Part shown: piece after piece, positions 60,613 to 64,000 of the stretch
How positions within the stretch are numbered: position 1 is the stretch's first letter
Layout of the letters: each line of letters begins with the position of its first letter
Source: Deltaproteobacteria bacterium
GTDB lineage: Bacteria > Desulfobacterota > GWC2-55-46
Direction: 5' to 3'
Assembly (NCBI GenBank): GCA_019912665.1
Contig: JAIOIE010000008.1
Location: 248,001-312,000, forward strand
DNA length: 64,000 bases
Made by a program: the position numbers and the translations under genes
Notes under the pieces: model-generated
Seen by the model: the letters and a program-made list of their open reading frames with translations, nothing else
What the model was told of the DNA's origin: nothing
Databases searched by the model: none

Positions 60613-61641
60613 CTACCTGGCCCTGCCTTGAGCGAGTTCGGAGGCGAGTATCGCAAGGGCGTTCACTATGGCCACGGCGACCGTGCTCCCGCCCTTACGC
60701 CCTCTTGTGAGTATATGAGGAACGCCGCTTTTCGCGAGCGCCTCCTTTGACTCGACCGCGCCAACGAAGCCCACAGGCACGCCAACGATAAGGGCGGGCT
60801 TCGGCCCGCCTTCCTTCACAATCCTTAAAAGCTCAACGAGGGCGGTGGGCGCGTTTCCTATGGCGACTATCGCGCCGTCCATCCATTTCGAGGCCTTTCT
60901 CATGGAGGCCGCCGTCTTGGTAAGCCCCTCCCTTTCAGCCAGCAAGGCGACGTCCCTGTCCGAGGAGAAGCAACGGACGGCCGAGCCGAAGTGAGTAAGC
61001 CTTGCCTTCGATATCCCGGCCTCTATCATCCTTACATCGGTAATTATATCCCGTCCGGCCCTCAAAGTCCCGATGCCGGCCTCCACTGCGCCGGGGCTAA
61101 AGCTCAGAATGTCTTTGTACTCGAAATCGGCTGTCGAGTGGATGACCCGCTTTATTACGGGCAGCTCAACTGCTGAAAAAACGCTCTCGTCCATCTCGGC
61201 AGAGAGGATGCTGAAGCTCTCCTTCTCTATCGGGTGCTGGCAGGGAACGCCAGCGGCCCGGGGGGCCCCGGCCTCTATCCGCTCTATGGTTATGTCAACG
61301 AGCTTCTCATGGAACCCCAGGTTGTCCTTGACCGTAATCCTGAGCCCCTTGTGCTTCTCCTTGGCCCGCTCTATCTCCTCAGGCAGGTCCTTGGTCACAT
61401 GGAGGCCCATGTAGAGGAAATACGGCATGACCGTTATGTCAGTAAACCCCTTCCCGACCATTATATCCACGGCATCCTGGAAATCCGGCCTCTCCATCTG
61501 AAGAAACGCGGGCTGGACCATGCCGTACCCGCCCCTTTCCTCCACTGCCCGCGCAACCCTTCTAAGCGTCTCGTTAGCCTCGTCGGCCTTGCTCCCGTGG
61601 CCGAGAAGCAATACAGCCTTTGACCCTCTCGCATCAGACAT
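60613..61641 (-). CDS. cbiXC: Fused CbiX-CbiC: sirohydrochlorin cobaltochelatase and cobalt-precorrin-8 methylmutase
   Basis: 342 residues. The N-terminal short CbiX (about 1-120) has LLLGHGSKADEANE with the catalytic His and MPYFLYMGLHVTKDLP with the second His. The C-terminal CbiC (about 135-342) has VIHSTADFEYKDILSFSPGAVEAGI with its catalytic His, then TDVRMIEAGISKARL and AIGNAPTALVELL. It joins the first committed step (cobalt insertion) and a late step (methyl migration) in one protein. First gene after the riboswitch; ATG at 61641 with GGAG upstream. Confidence 0.95.
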   Translation of the reverse strand: MSDARGSKAVLLLGHGSKADEANETLRRVARAVEERGGYGMVQPAFLQMERPDFQDAVDIMVGKGFTDITVMPYFLYMGLHVTKDLPEEIERAKEKHKGLRITVKDNLGFHEKLVDITIERIEAGAPRAAGVPCQHPIEKESFSILSAEMDESVFSAVELPVIKRVIHSTADFEYKDILSFSPGAVEAGIGTLRAGRDIITDVRMIEAGISKARLTHFGSAVRCFSSDRDVALLAEREGLTKTAASMRKASKWMDGAIVAIGNAPTALVELLRIVKEGGPKPALIVGVPVGFVGAVESKEALAKSGVPHILTRGRKGGSTVAVAIVNALAILASELAQGRAR

Positions 61642-61715
61642 CACAAAATGCTCCGTTTCAGATGTACGCCCCGGAATCCAGGCGCTCTCAAAAAATCACC
61701 GCTACCCCGTCGAAT

Positions 61716-61757
61716 ATAAAAATAAAAAAAAACCCTCTCTTCTTACGAAGGGAGGGT
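61716..61757 (-). terminator. Intrinsic terminator downstream of the B12 riboswitch
   Basis: Read on the minus strand ACCCTCCCTTC-GTAA-GAAGAGAGGGT (11-base stem with one wobble) followed by a run of nine T and more. It lies between the riboswitch and cbiXC, as expected for transcriptional attenuation. Confidence 0.8.
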
Positions 61758-61820
61758 CTGCGGAGACTCGAAAAACCAGTGCGACCGCCCTCACCTTCTT
61801 TACCGTCGAAGATCCGTGAG

Positions 61821-62066
61821 GCATATCCGGGCAGGTCTCCTGACTCGCGGATTAATAACCTAATCCCCGCGCCTTCCCGGCTCTTAGGGCCAGTGGCTAA
61901 TGCGGGTTTCGTATCCGCTCACAGTGGCGGGTCCGTTCCCGATTTTCCGCCCATGGCGGATCACGGGATTCCCTTGACAGGCTGGTGAGGACTTTTCGGG
62001 GAATTTTATTTTCCCCAAAAGTTTTCAGCCGGCCTGCCAAGCCCTTGCGGGCTTACCAGGATATGT
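61821..62066 (-). promoter_or_regulatory. Cobalamin (B12) riboswitch
   Basis: About 246 bases on the minus strand with the hallmarks of the AdoCbl riboswitch. Near the 3' side is the B12 box (GTCAGGAGACCTGCC), in the core CCCGCCACTGT, and in addition GCCACTGGCCC and GCCGGGAAGGC. The outer stem P1 is formed by GGATATG-type sequence at 62059-62065 pairing with 61822-61828. It precedes a terminator and the fifteen-gene cobalamin operon, so high B12 should end transcription. Confidence 0.93.
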
Positions 62067-62085
62067 CTTTATGAATTCCAGGCTG

Positions 62086-62115
62086 ATGATTGCATTTTTC
62101 GGAGCCGATTGTCAA
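62086..62115 (-). promoter_or_regulatory. Promoter of the cobalamin operon
   Basis: Minus-strand TTGACA (62110-62115), an 18-base spacer and AATCAT (62086-62091), placing transcription start about 15 bases before the riboswitch. The -35 is perfect and the -10 moderate. Confidence 0.5.
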
Positions 62116-62125
62116 GCGGCAAGGG

Positions 62126-63043
62126 TCAAATGGCTGATTCTGTTCTGTTTATGTGCTTGGCGAGCGGCTTTTCGAGCTCGAGGAGGACCTTGCCTTTCCT
62201 GAATATCCGGACTATGCCGGTCGAACCGGAGATGGTTATGGCCGCGGCGCCGGTCACGTCGGTTATGCCGGCTGCCGCCATGTGCCTGCAGCCTAGCCCG
62301 GGCATGAGACCCTCTTCTTTCAGGGCCGCGTCAAGGTGGATCCCGGCGGCCATGACGACACCGTCCTCCCTTACGACGAACGCGCCGTCAAGGAGGGAGT
62401 ACTCCTTTATGGTCTCGTGGATGGCCTCGTCGAGTATGTTCCGGGCCTCCTCGGGGTAGCCCTTGAAGGGGTTCATTATGAGGGGGCGTGATAGCTCCAT
62501 GACCTTGTCGTTGTCGCCTATGACGAAGGTAGTGCCGACGGTCCTCCCCTCGCGGCCCTCGCTCGAGAGCTCGAGCGCGATGTTCAAGACCGCTTCGAGC
62601 ACCTCGGGCTTGACCTTCCTGAGGAGGTCCATTGAAATGCCCATGGCGCTGAAGACCTCGGCCTCGCGCTCGAGGTCTATTATCATGAGGGTGTCGAGGA
62701 CGCCGTGGACCGGCAGGCCCGTAACGCAGACGACCTTGTCCGAGCTTTTTATGATACCCTCGGTTACTCCCATGATAAGGGAGAGCTTTACCTGTCCTAC
62801 CCGGGTTAGCCTTACTACAGGGAGCTTGAGGACCGCCTTCACCTCTTTTTTGAAGCATTCGAGGATGGTCGCGGTATCCGCGTCCTGGGTTACGAGGATA
62901 AACTTCTTCTTGGCCCTGGATCTGCGCCAGAAGGTCTTATCCTCCACCGCGTCCACGAAAAGGAGGAGCGCCTCGGCCCTCGCATCCTTCAGGGCCGCGG
63001 ACGCGCTCTCGAGCATCTTCCTGTTAAGCTCCTGCCCCTGCAT
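62126..63043 (-). CDS. Diadenylate cyclase (DisA_N domain) protein
   Basis: A 305-residue protein. The C-terminal DAC domain (about 170-305) has the catalytic DGA motif (LLDGAFVVREDG, 219-221) and GCRHMAAAGITDVTGAAAITIS, in which RHM replaces the common RHR. The N-terminal 165 residues form an alpha/beta domain (KKFILVTQDADTATIL, KVVCVTGLPVHGVLDTLMIID) resembling the pyruvate-kinase-like domain of archaeal/CdaZ-type cyclases; it has no membrane helix and no DisA helix-hairpin-helix. It probably makes c-di-AMP. It overlaps trmJ by 20 bases. Confidence 0.82.
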   Translation of the reverse strand: MQGQELNRKMLESASAALKDARAEALLLFVDAVEDKTFWRRSRAKKKFILVTQDADTATILECFKKEVKAVLKLPVVRLTRVGQVKLSLIMGVTEGIIKSSDKVVCVTGLPVHGVLDTLMIIDLEREAEVFSAMGISMDLLRKVKPEVLEAVLNIALELSSEGREGRTVGTTFVIGDNDKVMELSRPLIMNPFKGYPEEARNILDEAIHETIKEYSLLDGAFVVREDGVVMAAGIHLDAALKEEGLMPGLGCRHMAAAGITDVTGAAAITISGSTGIVRIFRKGKVLLELEKPLAKHINRTESAI

Positions 63044-63824
63044 GCCTTTTTTCTCCGTCCTCCTCAGGGTTTATCGTTCGCGCCTCTATCTGCGTGAACA
63101 CTCCCCTGAGCATGTTGACCTCTTTTTGCATGAGGCCGGTCCTGCCGAAAAGGCGCCTGAAGCTTCGCATCATGGCCTCAAGCAGGTACTCCCCGCCCTT
63201 ATCGCCGTAGCCTATGCCCCGGAGCGTCCTCTCCATGTGCTCGTACATCTGCTCGAGCTCCTCCCTTGGCGCGACCTTTATGGTGGGAGCCTTTGGACAA
63301 GCGGCCGTGTACAGGTGATGGCAGACCGTAAAGACCGCGTGAGAAAGGTTTATGGACGGGTAATCGTCGGACGTTGGTATCTCCACGAGCATGTCGCAGA
63401 GCGGTATCTCTTCGTTAAGGAGCCCCTTGTCCTCCCTGCCGAAGAGTATGGCTACCCTGTTTGAAGAGGCTAGCCGGAGGATCTCCGGGACAGCCTCGGA
63501 AAGGGTTAGGACCGGGTACCTGTGCCTGCCTATTCTCCGAGTTGTCCCGACGAGGACGCGCGGCTCAGGGATGTACGTTTCAAGGTCCGTGAAGACCCGG
63601 GCCTCTGCCAGCACGCCGTCGGCCTTGCAGGCCATGGAATAGGACTCGTTATTCCTGTAGTCGCAAGGGTTTATGAGCACCAGGTCGGAAAAGCCGGTAT
63701 TCCTCATGGCCCTCGCCACACTGCCGACATTCCCGGAACTCTGCGGTTCGACCAGCACTATGGATATATTCCGGCTGACTGCCGGGGGCGCCGCCTTGGG
63801 CCTGGACCTGCTCTTCCGTCTCAT
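63024..63824 (-). CDS. trmJ: tRNA (cytidine/uridine-2'-O-)-methyltransferase TrmJ
   Basis: A 266-residue SPOUT methyltransferase. ISIVLVEPQSSGNVGSVARAMRNTGFSDLVLINP is the N-terminal motif with the catalytic Arg. The knot region has VAILFGREDKGLLNEEIPLCD and IPTSDDYPSINLSHAVFTVCHHLY. The C-terminal helices resemble TrmJ's dimer/tRNA extension. It methylates position 32 of the tRNA anticodon loop. AAGGAG precedes the ATG. Promoter and an inverted repeat lie upstream. Confidence 0.92.
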   Translation of the reverse strand: MRRKSRSRPKAAPPAVSRNISIVLVEPQSSGNVGSVARAMRNTGFSDLVLINPCDYRNNESYSMACKADGVLAEARVFTDLETYIPEPRVLVGTTRRIGRHRYPVLTLSEAVPEILRLASSNRVAILFGREDKGLLNEEIPLCDMLVEIPTSDDYPSINLSHAVFTVCHHLYTAACPKAPTIKVAPREELEQMYEHMERTLRGIGYGDKGGEYLLEAMMRSFRRLFGRTGLMQKEVNMLRGVFTQIEARTINPEEDGEKRHAGAGA

Positions 63825-63840
63825 TGATACGGACTCTCCT

Positions 63841-63867
63841 TTAATCGAAACGACGATTAAGAGTATA
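63841..63867 (-). promoter_or_regulatory. trmJ promoter -10 and adjacent inverted repeat
   Basis: Minus-strand TATACT (63862-63867) preceded by TGT (extended -10 type). Between it and the gene lies TTAATCG-N6-CGATTAA (63841-63860), a 7-base-arm inverted repeat in operator position. Confidence 0.4.
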
Positions 63868-63889
63868 ACAAAAAGGAGGTATCTTTGAA

Positions 63890-63961
63890 ATGGCTGACGG
63901 GGGCGGGATGGTAGTAAAACGTGAAAGAAAGTGGGTGGTCAGAAGCGTTGTTAAACTATAA
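63890..63961 (+). CDS. Possible 23-codon leader peptide at the window edge
   Basis: ATG preceded by AAAAAGGAGGT at ten bases, a near-ideal ribosome binding site. It encodes a basic peptide (VVKRERKWVVRSVVKL at its end). It may be a small protein or leader. A GTG frame at 63921 that stays open to the window end could be the start of the next gene, but it has no good ribosome binding site. Confidence 0.25.
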   Translation: MADGGGMVVKRERKWVVRSVVKL

Positions 63962-64000
63962 GGTCTATCTGCTGGACTGTGCCTGGCGTCAGGTTTTCGG

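Noticed and set aside
63921-64000. GTG frame open to the window end
   Set aside because: It is too short to judge, has no strong ribosome binding site and no recognisable motif; mentioned only with the neighbouring small frame.

Overview
The window is high-GC bacterial chromosome from a Gram-negative (diderm) organism. Evidence for two membranes is a porin, a very long AsmA/YhdP-like protein, a lipoprotein and an O-acyltransferase. The mix of families (RpoS-like sigma factor, NtrC-type sigma-54 activator, DUF3047 and DUF3568 proteins, DUF362 ferredoxin protein, bacteriohemerythrins, system-II CcsB, oxygen-independent cobalamin pathway) and of small palindromic repeats fits a deltaproteobacterium / Desulfobacterota-type lineage. 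That placement is inference; there is no rRNA in the window. No phage, CRISPR array or IS transposase was seen.

Layout. 1-4.8 kb: membrane/surface-polysaccharide genes, the first one cut by the window edge. 4.9-13.2 kb: a signalling block flanked by two hemerythrins. It holds a membrane histidine kinase, an Rcp1-like receiver and an NtrC-family activator in one operon, followed by a receiver-PilZ protein and an RpoS-like sigma factor behind a near-perfect sigma-54 promoter with TTACC/GGTAA sites upstream. 13.2-19.2 kb: an AddAB-like helicase/nuclease pair. 19.3-22.9 kb: tRNA-His, gyrB and a NYN-domain nuclease. 23.0-27.0 kb: tatC-tatA-usp, nicotinate phosphoribosyltransferase, rhomboid protease and lipoprotein. 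27.1-37.5 kb: redox and stress enzymes (nitroreductase, Tpx, pirin, aldo/keto reductase), DUF362, DUF3047, AsmA and a methyltransferase. 37.5-41.5 kb: ccsB, queE and a Lon-like protease. 41.7-47.0 kb: a molybdate locus (modE-like, porin, modABC, then a CDF exporter) with a palindrome matching the ModE half-site spacing. 47.0-48.9 kb: a PAS histidine kinase and an HTH-PilZ regulator. 49.0-62.1 kb: one long leftward cobalamin operon (cbiXC, cbiM, cbiQ, cbiO, cbtB, a small membrane protein, cbiD, cbiET, cbiL, cbiF, vanZ-like, creatininase-like, cbiG, cbiH, deoB) behind a B12 riboswitch and an intrinsic terminator. 62.1-63.8 kb: a c-di-AMP cyclase-like protein and TrmJ.

The genes as a system. The cob operon links cobalt uptake (CbiMQO plus CbtB) to corrin ring synthesis from sirohydrochlorin to the precorrin-8/cobyrinate stage; cbiJ, cbiA, cbiP and the lower-ligand genes are not here. 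The signalling block reads as a cascade: kinase, then NtrC-type activator, then sigma-54, then a c-di-GMP-responsive receiver plus an alternative sigma factor.

The most notable non-coding finding is a roughly 145-bp near-palindromic element (terminal AGGCAACCTCT / AGAGGTTGCCT) present three times in the same orientation. Two copies lie inside the cob operon, one of which supplies the cbiD stop codon. The third abuts the Lon-like protease promoter. A second MITE-like family and a head-to-head palindrome cluster are also present.
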